The position numbers and the translations under genes were made by a program. The notes under the pieces are model-generated. The model made no database searches, was not told the origin of the DNA, and saw nothing but the letters and a program-made list of their open reading frames with translations. A stretch of DNA of 25,909 nucleotides from Bacteroidetes bacterium UBA2364 (GTDB taxonomy: Bacteria; Bacteroidota; Rhodothermia; Rhodothermales; UBA2364): positions 1-25,909 of the forward strand of contig DDTM01000096.1 in the NCBI GenBank assembly GCA_002344075.1, read 5' to 3'. Each line of letters opens with the position of its first letter. Within the stretch, counting starts at the first letter, position 1. This document shows, piece by piece, positions 1 through 8,382 of this stretch.

Positions 1-234
1 GCGGGCGTATAATTGCATTCCTGACACCAGGCATCAACAAGTGGGGAAAGAAACAGGAGAAACGGCTCATGTAGAACGCTTGAACAATACCATTCGACAA
101 CGATTCAGCCGTTTAGTACGCAAAACCCTTTCGTTTTCAAAAAAAGAGTATATGTTAAACTTACATTTTAAACTTTGGGCATACTTTTATAATCTCGAAC
201 ACACATAGAACATCAACTATAGATTTCCACTACC
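1..234 (+). mobile_element. Right end of an IS1-family insertion sequence
   Basis: The element covers the transposase tail plus about 26 non-coding bases. The sequence ending TTTCCACTACC (about 224-234) lies just after the transposase stop, where the right terminal inverted repeat should be. Read on the other strand it begins GGTAGTGGAAA, similar in form to IS1-family ends, which begin with GG. The left end is outside the window, so neither the inverted repeat nor the target duplication can be confirmed. The boundary at 234 is an inference. Confidence 0.5.
2..208 (+). CDS. IS1-family transposase, C-terminal fragment (cut by window start)
   Basis: The last 68 codons of an open frame that enters from the left edge and stops at TAG 206-208. 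The translation contains VGKETGETAHVERLNN, then RQRFSRLVRKTLSFSKK. This is the characteristic C-terminal block of IS1-family (InsB-type) DDE transposases, and the E of HVER (codon at 74-76) corresponds to the third catalytic acidic residue. IS1 transposases cut and join the ends of their own element. The two catalytic aspartates and the N-terminal zinc-finger/HTH part lie outside the window, so it cannot be said whether the copy is intact or whether it needs the frameshift typical of IS1. No stop or frameshift appears in the visible part. Family assignment is secure; activity is not. Confidence 0.88.
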   Translation, partial: RAYNCIPDTRHQQVGKETGETAHVERLNNTIRQRFSRLVRKTLSFSKKEYMLNLHFKLWAYFYNLEHT

Positions 235-767
235 GAAAATTTAAACATTAATTTTTACAAAATTACCAATAAATGGGTGCATTTCAAAAATACCAATCAG
301 ACATACGACGTACCTTAGATTTGGTGAATGCTTTACTTACCGCTGAGAAAAGCACCGTAGAAGCGACATCATAATAGAACCCATAGGGGCGATATCGCAA
401 TAGAAAACCAAGCACAACCACCTTATTAAAGCTCCGTGTAGGGACGACAATGATGTGAGAACCCATTTGATCGGCGTAAAATGTGAAAGAGGCGTTCACG
501 AGATAATTTGGGAAGTTTTGAAATACACCGTTGATAAATAGGGAATAGATCTTTTTATACAGAGCTAAAGCGTAAATAATACGATGGTAGAATGCCAGAT
601 GTATTTTACGAAAGAGTTATATTAGTTGTTTTTTGTGATATGGTGCATCATGCCCGATGATTTGCCTTTGCGTATGCAAACTTGTCTGGTACTTGAGTAT
701 TTTTCACGCCTTCGAAGAGTTGAGAGCCGTATCTTTACGGGCTTGTTTGCTTCCGCTAAATATCGCT
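235..767. other. Intergenic region between the IS end and smc
   Basis: This stretch of 533 bases holds no recognisable gene. On the - strand an open frame runs from the stop at 284 to about 616 without interruption, but its only ordinary start is GTG at 499 (71 codons). Its hydrophobic, aromatic-rich product matches no family I know. Two dyads lie close to smc: TTTGC-gtat-GCAAA (667-680), and AGCCGTA-tctt-TACGGGCT (725-743, one bulged base). The second ends 24 bases before the smc start and could form a hairpin in the leader. I found no convincing Bacteroidota-type promoter (TTTG / TAnnTTTG). Confidence 0.6.
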
Positions 768-3700
768 ATGTATTTAAAAAGGTTAACCTTACACGGTTTT
801 AAGAGTTTTGCTCAAAAGACCGAGATTCATTATCATCCGGGTATTACGGCCATTGTAGGCCCAAATGGCTGTGGGAAGTCGAATGTAATTGATGCCGTTC
901 GTTGGGTTTTGGGTGAACAACGGGCGCGGGCCTTGCGTTCCGAAAAGATGGACAATGTTATTTTTAACGGAACGACCAAGCGCCGGGCCTTGGGCTTGGC
1001 AGAAGTATCATTACATATCGAAAATAACCGCGGTATTTTGCCTTTAGAATACAGTGAAGTAGTGATTACTCGACGGCTTTACCGGAGCGGAGAGTCGGAG
1101 TATTTGCTGAACAATGTGTTGTGCCGCTTGAAAGACATCACCGATTTGTTTATGGATACAGGGATGGGAGCTGGTGCATATTCGGTGATTGAGTTAAAAA
1201 TGATTGAGGAAATCTTGTCGGAAAGTGTAACCGAACGTAGGCGGCTCTTTGAGGAAGCGGCAGGTATTACAAAATATAAGACTCGACGGAAACAGGCGTT
1301 ACAAAAGTTAGAAAGCACACAACAAGACCTGGCACGTGTCCAAGACTTGGTGGACGAATTAGAGCGTCAGGTGCGCTCCTTAGCAAATCAGGCGGGAAAA
1401 GCCCGCAAATACAAACAGTTTAGAGACCGGTTTACGGAGTTGGAAACCCAATTGGCCTTAAGGGAGTTTGGGCGTCTGCAAACAGAAATTGCGCAATTTG
1501 CGGCACGAAAATTAGACGTAGAACATACTTTAGAAGCCCTTCAGGGGGAGTTGATCACATTTGAAGCCCAAGTAGAACAGCACCGCCTTTATCTAACCCA
1601 TTTGGAGACGAGTTTAGCTGATTTACAACAAGAACGGGCAGCACATTTGGATGTAATCCGTAAAGCCGAAGCGGATCTGCGTGTGGAAAAGGAGCGCCAT
1701 ACACAAGCCCAACGCGCCCTTTCGCGGTTAAAACACGAGGTCGTAGAAGCTGATGTGCGGCATGGACAACTTGTTAAGCATGTAGATTCGTTGTCTATAG
1801 CACTCGGAACCGCATTAGAAACGTCCTTAGAGCAGGCGCGTGAACGGGTTGAGGCGCAAAAAAAACAACAAGACGCACAGGCTGGATATGAGCAGGCGTT
1901 ACAGGAACTGGAGGGATTACGGAGCGCGGAGCGTAAGGTTACCCAAGAACGTTCTTTTTTGCAAGCGGAGTTGGGGCGTCTAACGAATAAATTGGAACTG
2001 ATGGAAGGCGAGGTCGCACGTTTGGAGCAAGACCGTCAAGCGTATCAACAAAGCCAGATTTCGTTGTTCGAGAAAACACAGTGGGTTGCGGAATCGCTTG
2101 AAGAAGCCCAAAAAGCCACGGAACGTGCCCACATGCTTCTTGCTGAAGGAGAAAAACTACACGAGTTAAAAACGGTAGCCCTGAATGACGCACAACAAAT
2201 GCTCCGTATAACCGAGCAAAAGGCATCGGCCTTAGGAGCAGAAGTTAAGTTGTTGGAAAACTTGGTGGCGAGTTACGAGGAATTTTCTCAGGCGGTGCAA
2301 TTTTTGGCCAAAAAAACCGATTGGAGTGCTTCGCCGCCCTTAACCGTCTCGGATATCTTGGCATGTGATGTGGCCTATCAGGTTGCGATAGATGCCGCCT
2401 TACGAGAATTTGCAGGATGTTTTGTGGTGTCATCGGAAGCCGAGGCGGGTGCGGCAATTGATCTACTGAGGTCGCAGGGTAAGGGCCGTTCTGACTTTTT
2501 GTTGCTCAACCGATTGCCAAAGGAGGTGGTTACATCACCCACAGTGGATGGAGCGTTGCCAGCTGTCTCCGTAATTCGGGCCGCACCAGTCTATTATACA
2601 TTGGCTCAGGTATTGCTGGGAAATGTCTTTCTCGTTGAATCACTTGAGCAGGCGCAAGCATTGGCATTGAAAACCGATGAAGAGGGGCCATATTTACGTT
2701 TTATGGCGCCAACTGGCGAATGGGCGGATACAAACGGAACCCTTCATGGAGGAAGTAAAAAACATGCACCGGCAACGGCCAATCGACTCGGAAGGCGTGA
2801 GCGTTTGGCACAGGCACACGAGGAGTTACAGGTTTTAGAGCAGCAAAAACAGGTCCAAACGGGGCAATTCCGACAAATTCGGGATGAACTGGCAAGGATA
2901 AACTTACCCTTTTTACGGTTAGGGTTGCAAAAAGCGGAACGACAACAAACCGAAGTAGAAAAAGCGAGTGAGCGTGCGCAATTCGAGCACTTGGCATCGG
3001 CCAAACGTGCGCAAGAATTGACTGCGCGAGTCGAATTATTGCGGGTCGAGTCGGCAGAAATTCGGAATAAGCATACGGAAAAAGAAGCATTGGTTCGCGT
3101 TTTTCAGGTACAAACAGGAGAGACTGAGGTACAACGCCAAGCGGCTGAATTGGTTTTTAAAACCGCAGAAGCCCAACAACGCATGGCCGCGCAAACACTG
3201 AACGAAACCAATATTCGAGCCATTCAGGCCGAAAACCACGCCCAAAACCTAAAAAATGAACTTCGCCGAAAACAAGAGGAGGCTGAAATGCTCCGTCGGC
3301 GAACACAAAACCGACAGGATGAGATTGGGCAGGTGCAAAAAAATAAAGATGCCGCTATAATCTTACAAGAACAATTAGAGGCCAATCTGGCCATCTGGTA
3401 CACCCAAAAAACGCAACAGGATGAGGTTATTCACGAAGCGGAATTGAATGTGGTACAGTCACGTGGGGCCATTGCCGCCGATGAGGCGCAAATCCGCGAA
3501 GTACGACGAAAAAGGGATGATTTTCAACGAGAAGAAAGCCGCATCGAAGTGCAATTGGCGGAACGCAATACTCGCCTTGATGCATTGATCCAACGTACCT
3601 TGGACGAATTGGGGTTGGAGTTGCCTCCGTCCGAGGGGGCTACCGGAGAAATTCCGGTCGTCAACGATGAGATAGACGAAGTATCGGCAAAGAAAGAAGT

Positions 3701-4352
3701 GGCAGAACTCCGCCAAAAGATCCGTTCCCTTGGTGCGGTGAATGAACTGGCCTTAGAGGATTATGAACGGGAAAAAGAACGCCTATCCTTTATTGAGGGC
3801 CAACAAAAAGACCTAAAGTCTGCCGAAGACACGCTACTCGAAACGATACAGGAGATCAATCAAACCGCAACACGACGCTTCAACGAAACGTTTGCCGAAA
3901 TTAACCGTCACTTTCAATCTCTTTTTGAAGGTCTTTTTAATCCGGGTGATACTGCACAACTACTTTTGGATGATGCAGATCCGTTAGAGGCAGGGATAAA
4001 GATTGTAGCCAAACCACGTGGCAAACAACCTTCTGGTATTTCTCAACTTTCAGGGGGCGAAAAAACCCTTACGGCCATTGCACTTCTTTTTGCCATTTAT
4101 TTGGTAAAACCATCGCCTTTTTGCATTCTTGATGAAGTGGATGCACCGTTAGACGATGCAAATATTGAACGCTTCATGCGATTGATCCGCCAATTTTCCG
4201 ACACCACGCAATTCATTTTGGTGACACATAATAAATTAACAATGGAGGCTGCCGACCGAATGTACGGCATTACCATGCAAGAAATGGGGATTAGCAAGGT
4301 AGTACGTGTGTCTTTCGAAGCGCAAGAAGAAAATACTGGGGCCATAGGGTAA
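768..4352 (+). CDS. smc: Chromosome segregation/condensation ATPase SMC
   Basis: SMC is a homodimeric ABC-type ATPase that, with ScpA and ScpB in most bacteria, extrudes DNA loops and helps segregate origins. The 1194-residue product has the full family layout. The N-terminal head starts MYLKRLTLHGFKSFA with Walker A GPNGCGKS at residues 31-38. It is followed by a long coiled coil (about 170-510), a hinge (about 520-660, including an SDFLLLNRL segment and a conserved LHGGSKK-like end), and a second coiled coil (about 670-1030). The C-terminal head has the ABC signature LSGGEKTLTA at 1094 and Walker B CILDEVDAPLDD, with the catalytic D-E at 1122-1123. The frame stays open upstream to an ATG at 657, but those 37 extra residues lack the family pattern. 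MYLKRL is where SMC proteins normally begin, so I chose 768. All key residues are present, so it should be functional. It appears to be transcribed alone. Confidence 0.97.
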   Translation: MYLKRLTLHGFKSFAQKTEIHYHPGITAIVGPNGCGKSNVIDAVRWVLGEQRARALRSEKMDNVIFNGTTKRRALGLAEVSLHIENNRGILPLEYSEVVITRRLYRSGESEYLLNNVLCRLKDITDLFMDTGMGAGAYSVIELKMIEEILSESVTERRRLFEEAAGITKYKTRRKQALQKLESTQQDLARVQDLVDELERQVRSLANQAGKARKYKQFRDRFTELETQLALREFGRLQTEIAQFAARKLDVEHTLEALQGELITFEAQVEQHRLYLTHLETSLADLQQERAAHLDVIRKAEADLRVEKERHTQAQRALSRLKHEVVEADVRHGQLVKHVDSLSIALGTALETSLEQARERVEAQKKQQDAQAGYEQALQELEGLRSAERKVTQERSFLQAELGRLTNKLELMEGEVARLEQDRQAYQQSQISLFEKTQWVAESLEEAQKATERAHMLLAEGEKLHELKTVALNDAQQMLRITEQKASALGAEVKLLENLVASYEEFSQAVQFLAKKTDWSASPPLTVSDILACDVAYQVAIDAALREFAGCFVVSSEAEAGAAIDLLRSQGKGRSDFLLLNRLPKEVVTSPTVDGALPAVSVIRAAPVYYTLAQVLLGNVFLVESLEQAQALALKTDEEGPYLRFMAPTGEWADTNGTLHGGSKKHAPATANRLGRRERLAQAHEELQVLEQQKQVQTGQFRQIRDELARINLPFLRLGLQKAERQQTEVEKASERAQFEHLASAKRAQELTARVELLRVESAEIRNKHTEKEALVRVFQVQTGETEVQRQAAELVFKTAEAQQRMAAQTLNETNIRAIQAENHAQNLKNELRRKQEEAEMLRRRTQNRQDEIGQVQKNKDAAIILQEQLEANLAIWYTQKTQQDEVIHEAELNVVQSRGAIAADEAQIREVRRKRDDFQREESRIEVQLAERNTRLDALIQRTLDELGLELPPSEGATGEIPVVNDEIDEVSAKKEVAELRQKIRSLGAVNELALEDYEREKERLSFIEGQQKDLKSAEDTLLETIQEINQTATRRFNETFAEINRHFQSLFEGLFNPGDTAQLLLDDADPLEAGIKIVAKPRGKQPSGISQLSGGEKTLTAIALLFAIYLVKPSPFCILDEVDAPLDDANIERFMRLIRQFSDTTQFILVTHNKLTMEAADRMYGITMQEMGISKVVRVSFEAQEENTGAIG

Positions 4353-4655
4353 ATGCCTCACATGAGGTTTGTGTTTTTTCTGGGCAAGAGGTTCAAAAAA
4401 CCCGATTACCACTTTCTTTTTTTTCATTATACCGATCTGTTTTCGTAAAAGAAATCGTAATACTTTATAGGTTTAAACTTGTTCAGAGCTTTCGGCAGTG
4501 ACATTGAGTGCTTTTATATTTTGAATTTTTATATCAAAAATATATCCAAATTTACAAAACCTATGCCCTTCATCTATACTTGTTGGTAATATGTTTTAAA
4601 TAGACATAAGATATTTTACCCAAAAAAACCTCCCGTCATTCAATCACGATCAGTT
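4353..4655. other. AT-rich spacer between smc and the beta-helix gene
   Basis: This stretch of 303 bases contains no credible open frame. Besides the weak terminator near its left end, it carries an AT-rich inverted repeat, TATATTTTGA (4515-4524) and TCAAAAATATA (4534-4544), separated by 9 bases and perfect except for one extra base. This lies about 110-140 bases upstream of the next start and may be an operator or simply AT-rich leader sequence. No canonical promoter could be assigned with confidence. Confidence 0.55.
4356..4379 (+). terminator. Weak possible terminator after smc
   Basis: Three bases after the smc stop there is a short dyad, CCTCA-ca-TGAGG, followed by TTTGTGTTTTTT. The position and the T-rich tail suit an intrinsic terminator. 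However, the stem is only 4-5 bp with a very small loop, so it may not be stable enough. Confidence 0.25.
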
Positions 4656-6485
4656 ATGAAAATGCTCTTGTACCCAAAGAATTTTCTTGTTTTATGGGTT
4701 TTCCTAATGCTGGAAATTCCATTAACTCATGCCCAAACTTCTGTATATACCATTGGAAACCCTCTTGTTCAAGAGATCTTTGTGTCGCCTTTGGGCAACG
4801 ATGCCGCTGCGGGTACATCGGTGGCGCCGCTTCGTACATTGACAGCTGCTTGGAATCGTATTCCGACATCCACCCCCTTGACCATTGGTTACCGGATCCA
4901 ACTTTTGCCCGGAACGTATCCTGAAGCGAGTATGCCGAATTACATGGAAAAAAAGTATGGGACGTATGCCTTTCCAGTAATCATTCAAGCTGCTCAAGGC
5001 AGAGGAACGGTGACGCTACAAGGCGACCTGAATATCTTTGATTGCCGTTATTTGTATTTAATGGATTTACAAATTATTCCAGATCCACCAGGAGACGTCT
5101 TACACTTTGAACAAGTAAGATATGGTTTGATTCGAAATAACTTTTTAAAATCTGCTTCAAATGGAAGTCAGGCAGCTCATGAGACCTTGAAGATTAATCA
5201 ATCCCAGTACATTTATATCGAAGACAACGACATTTCGGGCGCTGATGACAATGCCGTAGATTTAGTGGCGGTACAATACGGGCATATTTTCCGGAATAAA
5301 ATCCATAATGCGCAAGATTGGTGTTTGTACCTGAAAGGTGGTTCTGCGCAGTTCACCGTCGAGGCCAACGAAGTCTATGATTGTGGTACAGGGGGCATTA
5401 CCGCAGGACAAGGTACGGGATTTGAGTTTATGGTATCCCCTTGGTTACACTATGAAGCCTACGATATCAAAATTATCAATAACATAATACATGATACGGA
5501 GGGGGCAGGACTGGGTGTGAATGGTGGATACAATATTTTGATGGCACACAATACCGCTTATCGGGTTGGTTCCCGATCTCATGTTTTAGAAGTAGTTTTT
5601 GGCGGACGGAGTTGTGATGGGGATACCGTCAAGTGCAATGCCAATCGCACAGCCGGAGGATGGGGATACGACCCTTCCTTTAATTTCATTCCAAATCGTA
5701 ACGTTTTTATTTACAACAACCTATTCTACAATCCTTTAGGGTTTCAATCGCAATGGCAACATTTGGCAATACATGGCCCAGTCACGCCGCCTTCGGGTAG
5801 CAATATCCCTAGTCCTGCTATAACCGATGCCAATCTTCATATAAAAGGGAATATATTTTGGAATGGCCCCCCTACCCATGCCCTTGGGATCGGTGGAGGC
5901 AGTGACGGGTGTACGCCCTCCAACCCAACCTGCAACGAAACGCAGTTGTTGTCAGAGAATGTATTTAATGTCTTTGAACCCGACTTGATACAGGCTTCCG
6001 GTGGAGATTTTCATCCGGTTCCAACTGGTAATATAGCCACTTATACAGCGCAATCTATCCCCGATTTTCAGGGAGGGGATGCGCCCACGACGCCAGCAAT
6101 CCCCGCTGGAAACCTCTCGAACGGGGTTTGGGGAGATTACGACGGCAATGGCCGTTTCGCCCGCTCCACCGTTGGCGCATTTGGTTATCACCCCAGTACG
6201 GCCATAACCGATGAGTCGCCTACATGGTTTATGCTTGGAATGCCCTATCCGAATCCTGTTGGACGTATGGCAAGCGTTGAACTAGCATTACCCAAAAGCC
6301 AATATGTCCGATTAAGTATTGTGGATGTCTTAGGACGTACACAAAAGACGCTGTATGAGGGTGTGATGGCATCAGGTGTACAAAAAGTGCCTTTCACCGT
6401 TGATGGGCTGCCTAATGGATTCTATTTTCTGCGATTGGTGCAAGGACGAGTTGTTATACATCGGCGGCTGGCGGTTAATCGGTAG
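4656..6485 (+). CDS. Secreted right-handed parallel beta-helix protein with T9SS type A sorting domain
   Basis: A 609-residue exported protein. It has a signal peptide with hydrophobic core FLVLWVFLMLEIPL and probable cleavage after THA (residue 26). From about residue 40 the sequence resembles the DUF1565/pectate-lyase-like entry (IFVSPLGNDAAAGTS, then LLPGTY). Irregular beta-helix coils rich in N-x-I/F-x-x-N ladders follow (IRNNFLKS, IEDNDISG, FRNKIH, EANEVYDCG, INNIIHD, YNNLFYN). Several cysteine pairs (SCDGDTVKC, CTPSNPTC) suggest extracytoplasmic disulfides. The last 80 residues (from about 530) form a T9SS sorting domain: PYPNPVGRM, then LSIVDVLGR, LPNGFYFLRL and a basic tail, so the protein should cross the outer membrane by T9SS. 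Many relatives are polysaccharide lyases or hydrolases, but no catalytic motif is clear enough to name a substrate. ATG 4656 is the only start that leaves an intact signal peptide. It has no evident ribosome-binding site, which is usual in this phylum. Confidence 0.9.
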   Translation: MKMLLYPKNFLVLWVFLMLEIPLTHAQTSVYTIGNPLVQEIFVSPLGNDAAAGTSVAPLRTLTAAWNRIPTSTPLTIGYRIQLLPGTYPEASMPNYMEKKYGTYAFPVIIQAAQGRGTVTLQGDLNIFDCRYLYLMDLQIIPDPPGDVLHFEQVRYGLIRNNFLKSASNGSQAAHETLKINQSQYIYIEDNDISGADDNAVDLVAVQYGHIFRNKIHNAQDWCLYLKGGSAQFTVEANEVYDCGTGGITAGQGTGFEFMVSPWLHYEAYDIKIINNIIHDTEGAGLGVNGGYNILMAHNTAYRVGSRSHVLEVVFGGRSCDGDTVKCNANRTAGGWGYDPSFNFIPNRNVFIYNNLFYNPLGFQSQWQHLAIHGPVTPPSGSNIPSPAITDANLHIKGNIFWNGPPTHALGIGGGSDGCTPSNPTCNETQLLSENVFNVFEPDLIQASGGDFHPVPTGNIATYTAQSIPDFQGGDAPTTPAIPAGNLSNGVWGDYDGNGRFARSTVGAFGYHPSTAITDESPTWFMLGMPYPNPVGRMASVELALPKSQYVRLSIVDVLGRTQKTLYEGVMASGVQKVPFTVDGLPNGFYFLRLVQGRVVIHRRLAVNR

Positions 6486-6506
6486 GGCCTCATTTGCGGG
6501 GCCTTA
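6483..6506. terminator. Bidirectional hairpin terminator spanning two convergent stop codons
   Basis: TAGGGCCTC (6483-6491) can pair with GGGGCCTTA (6498-6506) over a 6-base loop. This gives nine pairs, two of them G-U, with a GC-rich core. The stem includes the TAG stop of the beta-helix gene (6483-6485) and, on the other strand, the TAA stop of the pentapeptide-repeat gene (6504-6506). ATTGATTTT follows on the + strand. The placement between convergent genes strongly suggests a shared terminator, although the T-tract is short. Confidence 0.6.
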
Positions 6507-7070
6507 ATTGATTTTCAGATCATATCTTCGTAAGAGTCCGGCAAGGTTGTCCGACGAAAAACGTGCCTTTTTAAGGTAATTTTGTTCCGGATCAATCGAA
6601 AAGTGATGTGCAGACCGGAAGTCTGCTCCTGCAAGATGTGTGTGTTCAAAAGCAGCATCAGCTAAGTTGGTGTTTTTAAATACGGACTTTTCTAAATTGG
6701 TTTTGAGGAAAAAGGCGCCTTCAAGACTACACGCATCAAAAACAGTTTGCTTGATCACAAGGCCGTTAAAGCATGAGAAGTCAAGTTTACAGTTTATGAA
6801 ACCAAAAGAGAGCAAGAAGTCGTTGCACATGTCGAACGGCATTCCCAACATCTTACAGGCAATAAATCGGGTTTCCCGAAAGACTGTTCCATTCAGTTGG
6901 GCCATACTCAGGTCGCAGTTCTCGAAGGTGCAATCAGAGAATTCGGCACCGGAAAGCGTGGCATTCGGAAGGGAACATTCCATAAATTGACAATTTTCAA
7001 ATTGGCCACGAATTCGACCATCTGGAAAGTCGTTGCTGTGAAAGGTCTTGTCTTGAAAAGAGGCAGTCAT
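6504..7070 (-). CDS. Qnr/McbG-like pentapeptide-repeat protein
   Basis: A protein of 188 residues starting MTASFQDKTF. Nearly its whole length is pentapeptide repeats with a central F or L every five residues (FENCQFMECSLPNATLSGAE, FSDCTFENCDL, NLEKSVFKNTNLADAAF, HLAGADF), which fold into a right-handed quadrilateral beta-helix. It ends with HHFSIDPEQNYLKKARFS and a helical LAGLLRRYDL tail, typical of the Qnr/McbG-like group common in Bacteroidota. Known members mimic DNA and protect gyrase, but most chromosomal copies are untested, so resistance should not be assumed. No signal peptide is present, so it is probably cytoplasmic. The frame is open upstream to an ATG at 7307, but those residues overlap the CapA gene and are not repeat-like. 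ATG 7070, 22 bases after the CapA stop, gives a product of the normal size and suggests co-transcription with capA. Confidence 0.85.
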   Translation of the reverse strand: MTASFQDKTFHSNDFPDGRIRGQFENCQFMECSLPNATLSGAEFSDCTFENCDLSMAQLNGTVFRETRFIACKMLGMPFDMCNDFLLSFGFINCKLDFSCFNGLVIKQTVFDACSLEGAFFLKTNLEKSVFKNTNLADAAFEHTHLAGADFRSAHHFSIDPEQNYLKKARFSSDNLAGLLRRYDLKIN

Positions 7071-7092
7071 GCAATTATAGGTGCAGGCGTGT

Positions 7093-8208
7093 TTAGTTTT
7101 TCCGGATGACCCCATCGTCCCCGATTTGGATAGGAGCCTCAGGAATGTCTTGTTGGGTAAGGGTTTGGATTTCTCGGAGTGCGCCATGGTCAGGATCTGG
7201 TACGGGTTCGCCCTCGCCGATTTGTTTGATAGAGAAAACACGGGCAGATAGGAATTCGCCTTTTTTATTGACAAAAACCTTGATAATGGGTGCCATTCCG
7301 GAAACACCTTTTAGGTTAAAGCGGCCATATGTGGCAAAATTACCCAAACTATAGGCAATAAAGCGGTTCTTATAAAGATCAACCGCACGGGTAACGTGTG
7401 GGCCGTGCCCAAAAACAATATCCGCACCGGCGTCAATGACTGCGCGAGCAAACGCATAAGGGTTACCTCGGTTCTCACCAACGAATAGCTCGTTTTCTCG
7501 TGTGATATTTCGTTTACGGGCACCTTCTGCACCACCGTGGAAAGAGACAATCACCACGTCATTCTTTTCGGCAAGTGCTGCTACGATACGTTTTGCATTG
7601 GGAATGTCATTGATGTTAACGGTCCCGTTATTGGGAGAAAAGGCTGCAAAGCCGTATTTGACGCCATCCTGTTCAAAACTGGTGCTGGGATGGCTGAGGA
7701 GTCCGGCAAATTTGAGTGGTGTTTTCTCCAATTGACGGACGGTATTTTGCCGTCCGATATCGCCAAAATCCCCCACATGGTTGTTGGCAATGCTCAGGAG
7801 ATCAAAACCCGCTTCTACAAAATATTCTATGTAGTGATCTGGCGATTTAAAAGCGTAGCACAATGCAGGATTGCTACATTTTTTCATTTGCCCCTCACCT
7901 GTCAGGATCACACCTTCTAAGTTCCCAAACGTAAGGTCGGCGTCTTGTAACCAGTGTTGAACGGGTTTAAGTAAGTCCCTTCCGTCATTAGGGGGCAAAA
8001 AACCAGCTGGAAAATTGGTACCGAGCATTATGTCACCCACGCCTATCACCGAAATTGTGTCGGCAGGATTATGACGAACATGGTCTGTCGCTAAAGAAAC
8101 GACCGAAGCAGCAGGTATTGTTTTGATATTGCCTATGTTCTCCTCTTGCTGGCAACCCATCAATACAAGGAGGCTCATTATAAGACCGTTTAAAAATATT
8201 AAACGCAT
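7093..8208 (-). CDS. CapA/PgsA-family lipoprotein (metallophosphatase-like fold)
   Basis: The product is 371 residues. It has a lipoprotein signal MRLIFLNGLIMSLLVLMGC, with the lipobox cysteine at 19, so it is probably anchored in the inner or outer membrane facing the periplasm. The domain is the PGA_cap (CapA) family, related to calcineurin-like metallophosphatases. It carries VIGVGDIMLG (metal-binding D59), FGNLEGV near 95, SIANNHVGDFG near 140, VSFHGG near 220 and GHGPHV near 270. These supply the Asp/Asn/His set expected of the fold. CapA proteins act in poly-gamma-glutamate synthesis in Bacillus, but no capB or capC is nearby, and the stand-alone copies common in Bacteroidota have unknown substrates. 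The frame extends to ATG 8283, but only the ATG at 8208 puts the signal peptide at the N-terminus. The pentapeptide gene follows closely; the fibronectin gene lies 174 bases upstream, so a separate promoter is possible. Confidence 0.88.
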   Translation of the reverse strand: MRLIFLNGLIMSLLVLMGCQQEENIGNIKTIPAASVVSLATDHVRHNPADTISVIGVGDIMLGTNFPAGFLPPNDGRDLLKPVQHWLQDADLTFGNLEGVILTGEGQMKKCSNPALCYAFKSPDHYIEYFVEAGFDLLSIANNHVGDFGDIGRQNTVRQLEKTPLKFAGLLSHPSTSFEQDGVKYGFAAFSPNNGTVNINDIPNAKRIVAALAEKNDVVIVSFHGGAEGARKRNITRENELFVGENRGNPYAFARAVIDAGADIVFGHGPHVTRAVDLYKNRFIAYSLGNFATYGRFNLKGVSGMAPIIKVFVNKKGEFLSARVFSIKQIGEGEPVPDPDHGALREIQTLTQQDIPEAPIQIGDDGVIRKN

Positions 8209-8382
8209 GTAATTGCTGGTTTTAATCAAACTGGAACAGGTAGTAAAACTTTCCCTAAACGTAAACCTGCTGTTTTGGGACATGGATCAACAGTAATAAA
8301 ATACGGTACACGTGGAAGATTAAAAACAGGTTCTTCCATTAAACTCTTTTGTTTGGTCTCGGATCCAGAGAAGTTTACGCCT
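8209..8382. other. Spacer between the fibronectin gene and capA
   Basis: A 174-base gap on the - strand transcription path. It contains an inverted repeat, TGGAAGA (8313-8319) and TCTTCCA (8332-8338), with a 12-base loop, about 45-70 bases after the fibronectin-gene stop. No T-run follows it in the direction of transcription, so it is not a classic terminator, though it might stabilise or end the upstream mRNA. No recognisable promoter for capA was found here, but the length would allow one. Confidence 0.4.

Noticed and set aside
690..737. Possible Bacteroidota promoter elements before smc (TACTTGAG at 690, TATCTTTA at 730)
   Set aside because: The first differs from TAnnTTTG at two positions and the second lacks a properly spaced TTTG; neither can be told from chance in AT-rich DNA.
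657..767. N-terminal extension of SMC from ATG 657
   Set aside because: The 37 residues are unlike any SMC start, while MYLKRLTLHGFKSFA at 768 is the standard beginning; the extension also covers both dyads of the likely leader.
2701..3090. 129-codon frame antisense to smc
   Set aside because: It lies fully within the coiled-coil coding region of smc and its composition is that of a reverse-strand shadow.
7071..7307. Upstream part of the pentapeptide-protein frame
   Set aside because: It overlaps the 3' end of the well-supported CapA gene in another frame and has no pentapeptide pattern.
8209..8283. N-terminal extension of CapA from ATG 8283
   Set aside because: It would bury the lipoprotein signal peptide 25 residues inside the protein.
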